DNA from: Lachnospiraceae bacterium UBA1818
GTDB taxonomy: Bacteria; Bacillota; Clostridia; Lachnospirales; Lachnospiraceae
DNA length: 59,245 nt
NCBI GenBank assembly: GCA_904419285.1
Contig: CAJFQZ010000013.1
Span: forward strand, 1 to 59,245
Reading direction: 5' to 3'
Of the stretch, positions 18,533 to 27,676 are shown in pieces. The notes beneath the pieces are model-generated. The model saw only the letters and a program-made list of their open reading frames with translations, was not told the DNA's origin and did no database searches. The position numbers and the translations under genes were made by a program. Positions within the stretch are counted from its first letter, which is position 1. Every line of letters begins with the position of its first letter.

Positions 18533-21088
18533 CTACTGCCCGGAAGCAGGAGGAGTGGATGAATCAGTTCCGGAAGAACCGGAAGAATCTGACGAACCGG
18601 ATGGTGCCGCCGGTTCTGTATCAGAGGAACCGCTGCCGCTGTTATCGGATCTGTTCGGACTATCCGCTGTGTCCGACGGATTATCGGAAGTATCGTCATC
18701 GTCGTCATCATCATCAGGATCCCTGTAGCTGTAATGGCCTGTGCAGCTCTGCGTCGGTACGTTATCCTCTGCGAAATATTCTGTCCTGGAAGGACAGCTG
18801 CTCGTTGCAAGGAGCCCTGTTGTGGTACATATAGATTTCTGTACGACAGAAGTCGGAATCGTGAAATCTTTGTAAGCAAGATTCTCATGGATCCGTTCCA
18901 TAATATTTTTCCACAGCCTCTGGTGCCAGCTCTGGCTCTGTCCGGACATTGCCTTGTTGCTGTCGTATCCGCCCCAGACAGAGGCTGTATAATACGGTGT
19001 GAAAGCAGAGATCCAAAGGTCGTTGCTCTCCTGGGAGGTACCGGTCTTCGCTGCGACGGGCATATTGCTCATCCTTGCAGTGCCTCCTGTTCCGCCGCTG
19101 CCTGTTACAACATCCTCCATGGCGCTGGTCAGGAGATAAGCTGAAGAATCCTTGAGAACCTGGCGTGTGTCAGGAGTTGTATTGTCAAGGAGTACATTTC
19201 CGTCGTGATCCAGGACCTGTGTATAGAGGATCGGCTCGATATATTCTCCGCCATTTGCGATGGCAGCATATGCGGCTGTCATCTCCAGGTTATAGACACC
19301 GCGGGTGATTCCGCCGAGCGCCATGGACTGGATGATATCGGTCTTGCCCGGATAGTTCTCGTCAGTTCCGTCCACCAGGGTAGTGAAACCGAAATCAAGA
19401 AGATACTGATATCCCAGTTCCGGAGTGACTACCTCAGTCAGTGTCCTGACTGCGCAGACATTCATGGAATGCTCGATCGCGTAGCGGAGAGGCGTTGAAC
19501 CGATATATTTGTGATCCCAGTTGTTCACCGGCTGACCGTTGCTGTACGTATAAGGCTCGTCCTCGATCTTGCTCGCGAGAGTAAGTCCGCACTCGTTCAG
19601 CCCGGGTGCATAAGTGGACAGGATCTTGAAACAGGAACCCGGCTGTCTCGGTGAATCGGTTGCGCGGTTGAGAGAAAGGCTTGAAGTCTTCTCACCGCGT
19701 CCTCCGACAATGGCTTTTACCTGGCCGGTGTACTGATCCATAACGACCACAGATGTCTGCGGCTGCAGAGTGATGTTGATGTTCTCGTCCACTGTGTCAT
19801 TCTCGGTGATGCCAAGAGTGCTCTTGTAATTCTCGATGGCCTGATGCGCCTCATCTTCAGTTGAGAAGATCAGCGGGTACTGTTTCCCTTCGGAAGCTTC
19901 GAGATACTCGGAGAGCATTTCCTGACTGTAGTTTTCTGATGTTCCGTCTGCACGGTGGATCGTGAGAGCATATTCAAGTCCGTATTCGGTGACGGTGAGA
20001 TAATCGGCAATATTGACGACCTCCTCGTCACAGATCTGCTGGATCCAGCTGTCCTGAGTGGAGATGATAGTGAGTCCTCCGGTGTACAGCAGATTGTAAG
20101 CCTGTGTCTCGGTATACCCTTTCTCGTCGCAGAGATCCTGCACCACCTGTTTGATCAATGCATCCGTAAAATAGGAATACGGAGTATCTGTGGTCGTGGC
20201 GGAAGCAGTCTGAAGGATTCGGTCATATACCGGATCTGCGACAGCATCATCATACTCTTCCTGACTGATGTATCCCTGCTCCAGCATATTGTCGAGCACT
20301 CTCTGGCGCCTCTTTGCATTATCCTCCGGATGTTTTACCGGATCATAGCCGGAAGGATTCTGAGTAATGGCCGCAATGACAGCACACTCGGAGAGCGTGA
20401 GATCAGAGACGTCTTTGTTAAAATACCGGAGAGAAGCAGTCTGCACGCCCAGGCAGCCCTGGCCGAGATTGATGGTGTTCATGTATGCTTCCAGGATATC
20501 ATCCTTGCTCATCTCTTTCTCGATCTGCAGTGCAAGATACATTTCCTGCAGCTTTCTCTCTACTTTGTCATAAAATGTATTTTCATTTACGAAATTCGGA
20601 AATACATTATTCTTGATCAGCTGCTGGGTGATCGTGCTGGCTCCTTCCGAGAAGGATCCGCTTGTAATGCCCACGACCCCGGCCCTGATGATTCCCTGAA
20701 GGTCAATACCTTTGTGCTTATAGAAACGCTCGTCCTCGATAGCGACAAATGCGTCTGCCATATACTTGGGGATCTCGTCAAAATTTTTATAGATCCTGTT
20801 GGAATTCGAGTCGTTCAGTGATTCCAGCTCCGTGCCGTTCAGATCAACGATAGAACTGGAAAATCCCTGGGGCATGATATCCTCTGCCGTAACTTCAGGA
20901 GTATTATCAATGATCCTCTTGGCGAGGATCGCGGCACCGGTGATCCCGAAAACGACCAGCAGGATGCAGCATACGATCAAAGCTTTAAAAAAGCGGACGC
21001 CGACGCGCTTTTTTTTCATCTTCTTTTTCGATGAAATGGATTGCTTCCTTTTGGAAACGTTTGATTTTCCGTAATTCACGAATAACAT
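18533..21088 (-). CDS. class A penicillin-binding protein (PBP1a type)
   Basis: A bifunctional cell-wall synthase, 851 residues. A short basic cytoplasmic tail and one transmembrane helix (~31-56) are followed by a GT51 glycosyltransferase domain (EDERFYKHKGID, GASTITQQL) and a transpeptidase domain with SxxK (Ser485-Cys-Phe-Lys488), SMN, and KTGTS. The C-terminus carries a long Ser/Thr/Asp/Pro-rich tail that includes eight consecutive Asp residues. The Shine-Dalgarno AAAGGAGG abuts the ATG at 21088 with no spacing, so initiation may really occur at the GTG three codons downstream (base 21079), which has a 9-nt spacing. The gene is transcribed alone, leftward, with its own terminator. Confidence 0.95.
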   Translation of the reverse strand: MLFVNYGKSNVSKRKQSISSKKKMKKKRVGVRFFKALIVCCILLVVFGITGAAILAKRIIDNTPEVTAEDIMPQGFSSSIVDLNGTELESLNDSNSNRIYKNFDEIPKYMADAFVAIEDERFYKHKGIDLQGIIRAGVVGITSGSFSEGASTITQQLIKNNVFPNFVNENTFYDKVERKLQEMYLALQIEKEMSKDDILEAYMNTINLGQGCLGVQTASLRYFNKDVSDLTLSECAVIAAITQNPSGYDPVKHPEDNAKRRQRVLDNMLEQGYISQEEYDDAVADPVYDRILQTASATTTDTPYSYFTDALIKQVVQDLCDEKGYTETQAYNLLYTGGLTIISTQDSWIQQICDEEVVNIADYLTVTEYGLEYALTIHRADGTSENYSQEMLSEYLEASEGKQYPLIFSTEDEAHQAIENYKSTLGITENDTVDENINITLQPQTSVVVMDQYTGQVKAIVGGRGEKTSSLSLNRATDSPRQPGSCFKILSTYAPGLNECGLTLASKIEDEPYTYSNGQPVNNWDHKYIGSTPLRYAIEHSMNVCAVRTLTEVVTPELGYQYLLDFGFTTLVDGTDENYPGKTDIIQSMALGGITRGVYNLEMTAAYAAIANGGEYIEPILYTQVLDHDGNVLLDNTTPDTRQVLKDSSAYLLTSAMEDVVTGSGGTGGTARMSNMPVAAKTGTSQESNDLWISAFTPYYTASVWGGYDSNKAMSGQSQSWHQRLWKNIMERIHENLAYKDFTIPTSVVQKSICTTTGLLATSSCPSRTEYFAEDNVPTQSCTGHYSYRDPDDDDDDDDTSDNPSDTADSPNRSDNSGSGSSDTEPAAPSGSSDSSGSSGTDSSTPPASGQ

Positions 21089-21185
21089 CCTCCTTTATCA
21101 ACTCTTATGATTATAGCAAATTTACTATTTTAAATAAAGTAAAAAAATACAAACTTCATATTTAAAGCGAAATCTTAAGAAAAAC

Positions 21186-21213
21186 TTGAAGTTTCCGGCA
21201 TGTCTGGTATAGT
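21186..21213 (+). promoter_or_regulatory. promoter of the YigZ-family gene
   Basis: TTGAAG (21186-21191) and TATAGT (21208-21213) are separated by 16 bp, about 32 bp before the ATG at 21245. Confidence 0.55.
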
Positions 21214-21244
21214 TAAAGCAGTTTACATACGGGAGGAAGAAAGC

Positions 21245-21913
21245 ATGGAGGCTTATAATACAGTATATTCAGGCGGCTCCGGTGAGATCGTTGAGAAGAA
21301 GTCAAGGTTCATTGCGGACGTGTTTCCGGTCACGTCAGAGGATGAGGCAATGGAATATCTGGAGGAGATCAGAAAACGATACTGGGACGCAAGACATCAC
21401 TGCTGGGCATATGTAATCGGAAGGAACCCGGCGGCGGAGCGGATGAGCGACGACGGGGAACCGGCGGGCACGGCAGGAAAACCGATCCTGGAGGTGATCC
21501 GGGGGCGGGGGCTCACAGATGTGCTGGTAGTTGTCACCAGATATTTCGGAGGGACGCTGCTCGGCACGGGCGGGCTTGTGCGCGCCTACACGGCTTCCGC
21601 GGCAGAGGGACTGAAGCACAGTGAGATTATTACCAGATTCCACGGTTTCAAACTGAAGATCTCCGCAGATTATACAGCACTGGGAAAAATCCAGTATCTG
21701 CTGGCTCAGAAGAAGATAAGTATACTTGAATCCGTGTATACAGACAGGGTGGAGCTCACGGCTCTGGTCCCTGATGAGGAGGAGAGGGAGCTTTACAAGG
21801 AGATCATGGACGGAACGAACGGCCAGGCGGAGCTTTATAAGGAGATGGAGTGCTGGTTCGCACAGACCGGGGAAGGCCTGAAGGTCTTCGAGGACCAGGC
21901 GAAAGGCAAATAG
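21245..21913 (+). CDS. YigZ/IMPACT family protein (UPF0029)
   Basis: A 222-residue cytoplasmic protein with the IMPACT N-terminal domain. Diagnostic segments are EKKSRFIADVFPV, DGEPAGTAGKPILE and VTRYFGGTLLGTGGLVRAY; the C-terminal ~70 residues form the DUF1949 ferredoxin-like domain. Related proteins in eukaryotes regulate Gcn2-dependent translation control; the bacterial role is not settled. The ATG at 21245 (MEAYNTVYSGG) follows GGGAGGAAG; the promoter overlaps the longer in-frame extension, which is therefore untranslated. Confidence 0.92.
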   Translation: MEAYNTVYSGGSGEIVEKKSRFIADVFPVTSEDEAMEYLEEIRKRYWDARHHCWAYVIGRNPAAERMSDDGEPAGTAGKPILEVIRGRGLTDVLVVVTRYFGGTLLGTGGLVRAYTASAAEGLKHSEIITRFHGFKLKISADYTALGKIQYLLAQKKISILESVYTDRVELTALVPDEEERELYKEIMDGTNGQAELYKEMECWFAQTGEGLKVFEDQAKGK

Positions 21914-21927
21914 AGAAGACGAAAAAA

Positions 21928-21960
21928 GAGGATGCCGAAAGCATCCTCTTGTTCATTTTA
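21928..21960. terminator. bidirectional terminator between yigZ-like gene and hpf
   Basis: GAGGATGC and GCATCCTC form a stem around CGAAA, with an A-run on the left and a T-rich tail on the right, so it can serve the genes converging from both sides. Confidence 0.8.
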
Positions 21961-21979
21961 CATTCCGTCCATCTGAAAT

Positions 21980-22540
21980 CTACGAAAATTCCGGCTCGAT
22001 CAGACCAAAGGAACCGTCCTTTCTCTTATAGACTACATTAACTTCATCTGTCTCGGCATTGGAGAAGACGAAAAAGCTGTGTCCGAGAAGTTCCATCTGG
22101 ATACATGCATCTTCCGGGTACATCGGTTTGATGCCGAACTTCTTGGTGCGGACGATCCGTATCTCGTCGTCCTCCGGAGATTCATCCTCCGACTCAAAGA
22201 ATTCCTTCTTGAAGCTGCTGCCTCCGGGTGCAGAAGCGGTGGGGTGTCCCTGGCTCCTGGCTACCAGCTTGTTTTTGTATTTGCGGAGCTGACGTTCGAT
22301 GACCTCCTCGACAAGATCGATGGAGACATACATATCATTGCTTGTCTGCTCGGAACGGATGATATTTCCCTTTACGGGGATCGTCACCTCGATCTTCTGA
22401 CGTTCCTTCTCCACACTGAGGGTTACGATGATTTCTGTTTCAGGAGTGAAGTACCTTTCAAGTTTTCCCAATTTCTGTTCGATAGCATCCTTTAATCCGG
22501 CTGTTACTTCAATGTTTTTTCCGCTGATAATAAAATTCAT
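21980..22540 (-). CDS. hpf: ribosome hibernation promoting factor, long form
   Basis: This factor dimerises 70S ribosomes into inactive 100S particles in stationary phase. The 186 residues comprise the N-terminal S30AE/YfiA domain (NFIISGKNIEVTAGLKDAIE, ~1-100), an acidic variable linker (~115-132) and the C-terminal dimerisation domain (~133-186, KPMYPEDACIQMELLGHSFF). Length and the C-terminal domain mark it as the long form typical of Firmicutes. The ATG at 22538-22540 (MNFII) has AAAGGAG 9 nt upstream; a TTG three codons earlier is adjacent to that site and less likely. It lies downstream of typA on the same strand, about 90 bp apart. Confidence 0.95.
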   Translation of the reverse strand: MNFIISGKNIEVTAGLKDAIEQKLGKLERYFTPETEIIVTLSVEKERQKIEVTIPVKGNIIRSEQTSNDMYVSIDLVEEVIERQLRKYKNKLVARSQGHPTASAPGGSSFKKEFFESEDESPEDDEIRIVRTKKFGIKPMYPEDACIQMELLGHSFFVFSNAETDEVNVVYKRKDGSFGLIEPEFS

Positions 22541-22637
22541 GCTGCTCAACTCCTTTGTTCATATTATACAGGAAGAATACGGATTCCCGCCTGTATTATG
22601 TTCATATTATAGCATGAAACAGCGGCAATGTATAGAA

Positions 22638-24470
22638 TCAATTGGATTTTAGATTGCTTCGTTTCCGCATCCTTGAGTCCAGGATCTTCTTCCGGATGCG
22701 CAGTGATTTCGGGGTCACTTCAAGCAGCTCATCCGTGTCGATAAAGTCCAGTGCCTGCTCCAGGCTGAGGATCCTAGGAGGCGTGAGCCTGAGGGCTTCA
22801 TCCGCGCTCGAGGAACGGGTGTTGGTCAGATGCTTGGTCTTGCACACGTTCAGCTCGATGTCCTCTGTCTTCGCGTTCTGCCCGATGACCATGCCGGCAT
22901 AGACGCGCTCGCCGGGACCGATGAACAGTGTGCCTCGTTCCTGGGCGCTGTAAAGTCCGTAAGTCACGGATTCGCCTGTCTCGAAGGCGATGAGAGACCC
23001 CTGCTTTCGGTACTGGATATCGCCCTTGTACGGCGCGTATCCGTCGAAGCTTGTGTTCAGGATCCCGTTTCCTTTTGTATCAGTGAGGAATTCACCTCTG
23101 TATCCGATCAGTCCTCTGGAAGGGATGGAAAATTCCAGACGTGTGTATCCCCCGTTGGAAGTCCCCATGTTCCGGAGTTCGCCCTTGCGCTGCCCCAGCT
23201 TTTCTATTACAACTCCGGTGAATTCATCCGGGACATCAATGTAGGCGAGCTCCATCGGCTCAAGTTTCTTTCCGTTTTCATCTGTCTTGTAGAGCACCTC
23301 TGCCTTGCTGACAGCGAACTCATAGCCTTCCCTGCGCATGTTCTCGATCAGGACGGAGAGGTGAAGCTCGCCGCGGCCCGATACCTTAAAGCTGTCGGTG
23401 TTGTCTGTCTCCTCGACTCTGAGGCTGACGTCTGTGTTCAGCTCCCGGAACAGCCGTTCACGCAGATGGCGGGAGGTGACATATTTTCCTTCCTGGCCTG
23501 CAAAGGGGCTGTCGTTGACGAGGAACTGCATGGAGATCGTCGGCTCGGAGATCTTCTGGAACGGGATCGCCTCCGGTTTCTCGGGAGAGCAGAGTGTGTC
23601 CCCGATGGAGATGTCAGAGATTCCGGAGATAGCGACGATGGAGCCGATCGTAGCCTCCCTGACTTCAATTTTGTCCAGTCCGTCAAATTCGTAAAGCTTG
23701 CTGATCTTTACTTTCTCCTGCTTGTCCGGATCGTGGTGGTTTACAAGCACCATCTCCTGATTGACCGCGATGGTGCCGTTATCTACTTTGCCGATCCCGA
23801 TCCGTCCGACATATTCGTTGTAGTCGATGGTGCTGATCAGGACCTGGGTCGGAGCTTCCGGGTCGCCCTCCGGAGCCGGGATATAGTTCAGGATCGTCTC
23901 AAAGAGAGGTTTCATGTCTCTCTCTTCATCTGAGAGGTCCAGTACGGCTACGCCGGCTTTGGCGGAGGCGTATACAAACGGGCATTCCAGCTGCTCGTCG
24001 GATGCACCCAGGTCGATGAACAGTTCCAGAACTTCGTCGATCACTGCGTCCGGGCGCGCCTCGGGGCGGTCGATCTTATTGATGCACACGATGACCGGGA
24101 GATCCAGCTCAAGCGCCTTGCGCAGGACGAACTTGGTCTGGGGCATGGCGCCCTCGAAAGCGTCTACCACGAGGATGACGCCGTTTACCATCTTGAGCAC
24201 ACGCTCCACCTCGCCGCCGAAATCGGCATGCCCCGGGGTGTCGATGATGTTGATCTTGGTTCCTTTATAATGTACGGCGGTATTCTTGGACAGAATGGTG
24301 ATGCCGCGCTCGCGCTCGATATCGTTGGAGTCCATGACACGTTCCGCCACTTCCTGGTTCTCACGGAAAACACCGCTCTGTTTCAGAAGTTCGTCTACAA
24401 GAGTCGTTTTGCCGTGATCGACATGGGCGATGATCGCAATATTTCTTACATCTTCACGTTTTGTCTTCAT
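22638..24470 (-). CDS. typA: ribosome-associated GTPase TypA/BipA
   Basis: A translational GTPase that binds ribosomes and assists 50S assembly and stress adaptation. The 610 residues are the standard length. The GTPase motifs are complete: G1 AHVDHGKTT (~15-23), G2 [10 protein letters not shown]3 [14 protein letters not shown], and G4 NKIDR. EF-G-like domains and the BipA-specific C-terminal domain follow, ending with a very basic tail ([20 protein letters not shown]). It is a single leftward gene with a weak upstream site (TAGGATATT). Confidence 0.97.
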   Translation of the reverse strand: MKTKREDVRNIAIIAHVDHGKTTLVDELLKQSGVFRENQEVAERVMDSNDIERERGITILSKNTAVHYKGTKINIIDTPGHADFGGEVERVLKMVNGVILVVDAFEGAMPQTKFVLRKALELDLPVIVCINKIDRPEARPDAVIDEVLELFIDLGASDEQLECPFVYASAKAGVAVLDLSDEERDMKPLFETILNYIPAPEGDPEAPTQVLISTIDYNEYVGRIGIGKVDNGTIAVNQEMVLVNHHDPDKQEKVKISKLYEFDGLDKIEVREATIGSIVAISGISDISIGDTLCSPEKPEAIPFQKISEPTISMQFLVNDSPFAGQEGKYVTSRHLRERLFRELNTDVSLRVEETDNTDSFKVSGRGELHLSVLIENMRREGYEFAVSKAEVLYKTDENGKKLEPMELAYIDVPDEFTGVVIEKLGQRKGELRNMGTSNGGYTRLEFSIPSRGLIGYRGEFLTDTKGNGILNTSFDGYAPYKGDIQYRKQGSLIAFETGESVTYGLYSAQERGTLFIGPGERVYAGMVIGQNAKTEDIELNVCKTKHLTNTRSSSADEALRLTPPRILSLEQALDFIDTDELLEVTPKSLRIRKKILDSRMRKRSNLKSN

Positions 24471-24704
24471 AATATCCTACACTCTTTCCTTATAACAAAT
24501 CATTTCTATTGCTGCAACTTTTTTATTTTATCACAAAATCTTGTTTTGACAAGAGGTGAAAGCGCCAGATTCGGGCCGGAGGAGTGCGCTGACGCAGAAT
24601 ATGTCGAACGATTTCAGGACATTCCTGTTCTAAGAGGTACTGTCCGCACATAAATTTAGTAGTGACTCAAAAATACCAGTAAGAGGAAGGGAGAACTACA
24701 GATT

Positions 24705-25334
24705 ATGTCAGATAAGGTTATTGAGAACAATCAGGTGACGGTGATCGGAGAGGTGGTTTCGGAGTTTACATACAGCCACGAAGTCTTCGGAGAGGGATTT
24801 TATATGGTGGATATCCTGGTGAGAAGGCTGAGCAATTCCAATGACAGGATCCCTGTCATGGTGTCGGAACGACTCATCGATGTGACGCAGGACTACAGAG
24901 GGATGTGCATGATGATCTCGGGCCAGTTCCGGTCATACAACCGCCATGAGGAACAGAAAAACCGTCTGGTGCTGTCCGTGTTTGCAAGAGAGATCGAGTT
25001 CATCGAGGAAGAACCGGACGGGGCGAAGACAAATCATATCCTGCTGGAAGGATATATGTGCAAGAAGCCGGTATACAGGAAGACGCCGCTGGGGCGCGAG
25101 ATCGCGGACCTGCTGCTGGCGGTGAACCGGCCCTACGGGAAATCGGACTATATCCCATGCATCTGCTGGGGGAGGAATGCCCGCTATGCATCCGGCTTTG
25201 AGGTGGGAGAACATGTGCGGATCCTGGGACGCATACAGAGCCGGGAATATGTAAAGAAGCTTTCCGAGACAGAGACTGAGACGCGGACCGCGTATGAGGT
25301 CTCCGTGAGCAAGCTGGAATGTATTGAATCGTGA
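24705..25334 (+). CDS. tandem OB-fold single-stranded DNA-binding-like protein
   Basis: A 209-residue protein that appears to contain two SSB-like OB folds in tandem. The first is residues ~8-100 (QVTVIGEVVSEF ... FYMVDILVRRLS ... VSGQFR-like MISGQFRSYN). The second is ~108-205 (NHILLEGYMCKKPVYRKTPLGREI, IPCICWGRNA, VRILGRIQSREY). The second half matches the general SSB pattern of strand, loop and polar aromatic residues. It is not the housekeeping SSB, because it lacks the Gly-rich linker and acidic DDIPF-like tail. I infer binding of single-stranded nucleic acid; the physiological role is unknown. It is a single gene with a following terminator. Confidence 0.7.
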   Translation: MSDKVIENNQVTVIGEVVSEFTYSHEVFGEGFYMVDILVRRLSNSNDRIPVMVSERLIDVTQDYRGMCMMISGQFRSYNRHEEQKNRLVLSVFAREIEFIEEEPDGAKTNHILLEGYMCKKPVYRKTPLGREIADLLLAVNRPYGKSDYIPCICWGRNARYASGFEVGEHVRILGRIQSREYVKKLSETETETRTAYEVSVSKLECIES

Positions 25335-25339
25335 TCGAA

Positions 25340-25374
25340 GCCGGCTGCATCTGTGGCGATGCGGCCGGCTTTTC
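25340..25374 (+). terminator. terminator after the SSB-like gene
   Basis: GCCGGCTGCATC pairs with GATGCGGCCGGC (one mismatch) and is followed by TTTTC. Confidence 0.85.
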
Positions 25375-25528
25375 TGATGCCTGTCCATACCGGGCTGCCT
25401 CCTGGGATCCTGCTCTCTGGGCTCCGGTTCCCCGCAGCAGCGTGTTTTCAGATTCATGTGTTGTGATAAAGTTTTAAATGTGATATTCTTTTTATGATCG
25501 AGGAATTTACGAACAGGAGGACAAAAGA

Positions 25529-26287
25529 ATGACAAGAATATTGATGCATGGATGCAACGGTAAAATGGGAAGAATGATAACAGAGCTTGTGAAAAACGAT
25601 GACAGTGCCGTGATTGCGGCCGGTGTCGATACATATACAGGGGTTCCGAACGATTACCCGGTTTTCGAGTCTGTCGGACAGTGTGATGTGGACGTAGATG
25701 TGGTAATCGATTTTTCCAATGCGGGGGCAGTGGACGGGCTTCTTGACTACTGTGTGGAGAAGAACCTTCCGGTCGTTCTGTGTACGACGGGGCTTTCCGA
25801 TGAGCAGCTTGAGAAAGTGCAGAAGACGGCAGAGAAAGTGCCTGTCCTGAAGTCTGCGAACATGTCCCTGGGAGTCAACCTTCTCCTGAAACTCCTGAAG
25901 GATGCGGCGAAGGTCCTCGGAAATGCCGGATATGACATTGAGCTGGTAGAGCGCCATCACAATCAGAAGGTGGATGCGCCCAGCGGCACGGCCCTGGCGC
26001 TGGCAGATTCGATCAATGAGGCGCTGGGCGGCGCGTATCATTATGTATATGACAGAAGCCAGGTGAGACAGAAGAGGGACAGCAGAGAGATCGGAATCTC
26101 GGCTGTGCGCGGCGGCACCATCGTGGGTGAGCATGAGGTTATTTTCGCCGGCACGGACGAGGTTATCGAGTTCAAGCACACGGCTTATTCAAGAAATGTA
26201 TTTGCCAAAGGTGCTGTCGAGGCTGCAAAGTTCCTGAAAGGAAAAACGCCGGGAATGTATGACATGGGAGATGTGATTCAGTTTTAA
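25529..26287 (+). CDS. dapB: 4-hydroxy-tetrahydrodipicolinate reductase
   Basis: DapB reduces the DapA product in the diaminopimelate/lysine pathway using NAD(P)H. The 252 residues contain the Rossmann start [11 protein letters not shown], the family signature [19 protein letters not shown] with catalytic His pair and lysine, and the C-terminal [22 protein letters not shown] typical of DapB. AGGAGG precedes the ATG. dapA is not adjacent; instead a sigma factor gene follows after 10 bp, suggesting cotranscription. Confidence 0.97.
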   Translation: MTRILMHGCNGKMGRMITELVKNDDSAVIAAGVDTYTGVPNDYPVFESVGQCDVDVDVVIDFSNAGAVDGLLDYCVEKNLPVVLCTTGLSDEQLEKVQKTAEKVPVLKSANMSLGVNLLLKLLKDAAKVLGNAGYDIELVERHHNQKVDAPSGTALALADSINEALGGAYHYVYDRSQVRQKRDSREIGISAVRGGTIVGEHEVIFAGTDEVIEFKHTAYSRNVFAKGAVEAAKFLKGKTPGMYDMGDVIQF

Positions 26288-26297
26288 GGGAGACAGT

Positions 26298-27134
26298 ATG
26301 GAGAAAGAACTTGATATGGCTGAAGGGACGATGACAGAGCCTCTGAAGATCTATCTGAATGAGATCGGGCAGATCCCGCTTCTCTCGGAAGAGGAAGAAC
26401 GTGAGCTGGGGAAAAGGAGCGCCCAGGGCGATGAGTCCGCCCGGAGGAAACTGGCGGAGGGGAATCTCCGGCTTGTCGTCTCTCTGGCCAAGCATTATAC
26501 GGGACGCGGCATACAGCTGATGGACCTGATACAGGAAGGCAACATGGGGCTCATGCGCGCAGCGGAAAAGTATGATTACACGATGGAGAACCGGTTCTCC
26601 ACTTATGCTTCATGGTGGATCAAGGAGGCGATGCAGCGCGCGATCGATCAGCAGTCCCGGGAGATCCGGGTTCCGGTCCACGTGGCGGAAAATATGAAAA
26701 AGGTGCAGAAGATCTCGAAAGAACTCCAGCAGGAGCTGGGGCGGGATCCCCTCCCGAAGGAGATTGCCGAGAAGCTGGGAAATAAGACAGAGGCGGAGGT
26801 AAAGGATATTCTTTCCTACCTTCAGAATCCGGTGTCCCTGGAGACACCCGTCGGTGAGGACGGAGAGAACAGCCTCGGCGATATGGTGGAGGACAGGCGT
26901 GAAGCCACTCCGGAGGAAGCGATGAACACGCTGGTCCAGAAGGAGGAAGTGAGTGAACTCCTCTCCAAGCTCACTGACCGCGAGCGCCAGGTGATCGGGC
27001 TGCGCTACGGTCTGGAGGACGGAAAGACGCATACCCTGGAAGAAATCGGGGGAATGCTCAATGTCACAAGAGAACGGGTCCGCCAGATCGAGGCAAGAGC
27101 GATGGAAAAGCTTCGCGAAAATGCAAAAAAATAG
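26298..27134 (+). CDS. compact sigma-70 family sigma factor (RpoD-like, group 2 candidate)
   Basis: A 278-residue sigma factor with regions 1.2 through 4 but no region 1.1. Region 1.2 begins at ~16 ([15 protein letters not shown]). Region 2 has the core-binding and -10 recognition segment [19 protein letters not shown] followed by [18 protein letters not shown]. Region 3 spans ~120-195 and region 4 has [15 protein letters not shown] and the helix-turn-helix [28 protein letters not shown]. Region 2.4 and 4.2 are close to housekeeping type, so it probably reads ordinary promoters. The absence of region 1.1 and short length suggest an alternative vegetative-type factor. Ten bp separate it from dapB. 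Whether it is the sole RpoD cannot be told from this window. Confidence 0.88.
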   Translation: MEKELDMAEGTMTEPLKIYLNEIGQIPLLSEEEERELGKRSAQGDESARRKLAEGNLRLVVSLAKHYTGRGIQLMDLIQEGNMGLMRAAEKYDYTMENRFSTYASWWIKEAMQRAIDQQSREIRVPVHVAENMKKVQKISKELQQELGRDPLPKEIAEKLGNKTEAEVKDILSYLQNPVSLETPVGEDGENSLGDMVEDRREATPEEAMNTLVQKEEVSELLSKLTDRERQVIGLRYGLEDGKTHTLEEIGGMLNVTRERVRQIEARAMEKLRENAKK

Positions 27135-27210
27135 AACTCCTGCGCATAAATACTGTTGGTTGTGCAGATAGTAGATATGCAACAATATTTGTGGAAAGGG
27201 AGACATTCTT

Positions 27211-27552
27211 ATGAAAAAAATGAAACAGATTCTTCTGCTGATGACCTGTGTTTTCGTTCTGCTCGGCACGGCTGCGTGCAGCAGCAGGGACAAAGCGGAT
27301 AACGGGGCGGACCAGTCATCGGAGAGCGGCACGGACGGCGGCGATGTGAACGATGCCACGGACGGCGGCAAGGATGATAACAGCAATGTGAATGACGCGA
27401 CTTCCGGGGACGGGATCCTGGACGATGCAGTGGACGATGTGACCGACGGCGTGGATGACGTGACGGACGACATTACAGACGGCGTGGATAAAGCAGCGGA
27501 TGAGATGACAGAGGATAACGGAGCCGACAGCAGTACGCAGAGGAACAGATAG
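27211..27552 (+). CDS. small Asp-rich lipoprotein of unknown function
   Basis: A 113-residue predicted lipoprotein. The signal peptide MKKMKQILLLMTCVFVLLG ends in a lipobox-like LGTAAC, so Cys22-23 would be lipidated. The mature part is low complexity, rich in Asp, Gly, Asn and Ser, with a quasi-repeat of DDVTDGVDDVTDDITDGVD. It is extremely acidic with no recognisable domain. An AAAGGGAG site precedes the ATG. It sits alone between the sigma factor and the hisA-like gene. Confidence 0.75.
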   Translation: MKKMKQILLLMTCVFVLLGTAACSSRDKADNGADQSSESGTDGGDVNDATDGGKDDNSNVNDATSGDGILDDAVDDVTDGVDDVTDDITDGVDKAADEMTEDNGADSSTQRNR

Positions 27553-27576
27553 GAGATTCATGGATTTTCATACAGG

Positions 27577-27612
27577 ATGCCGCAAAACCGGAAGAGTCCG
27601 GCTTTGCGGCAT
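27577..27612. other. stable hairpin between lipoprotein and hisA-like gene
   Basis: A 15-bp near-perfect stem (27577-27591 with 27598-27612, one mismatch) with a 6-nt loop. There is no T-run on either side, so it is probably not a classical terminator; it could slow transcription or protect mRNA ends. Confidence 0.6.
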
Positions 27613-27676
27613 TGCTGTGCCGGGAATCGGAAAAATGCATGCGGCACGTCCGCGGCAGAGGACAAAGGAGAAGAGC

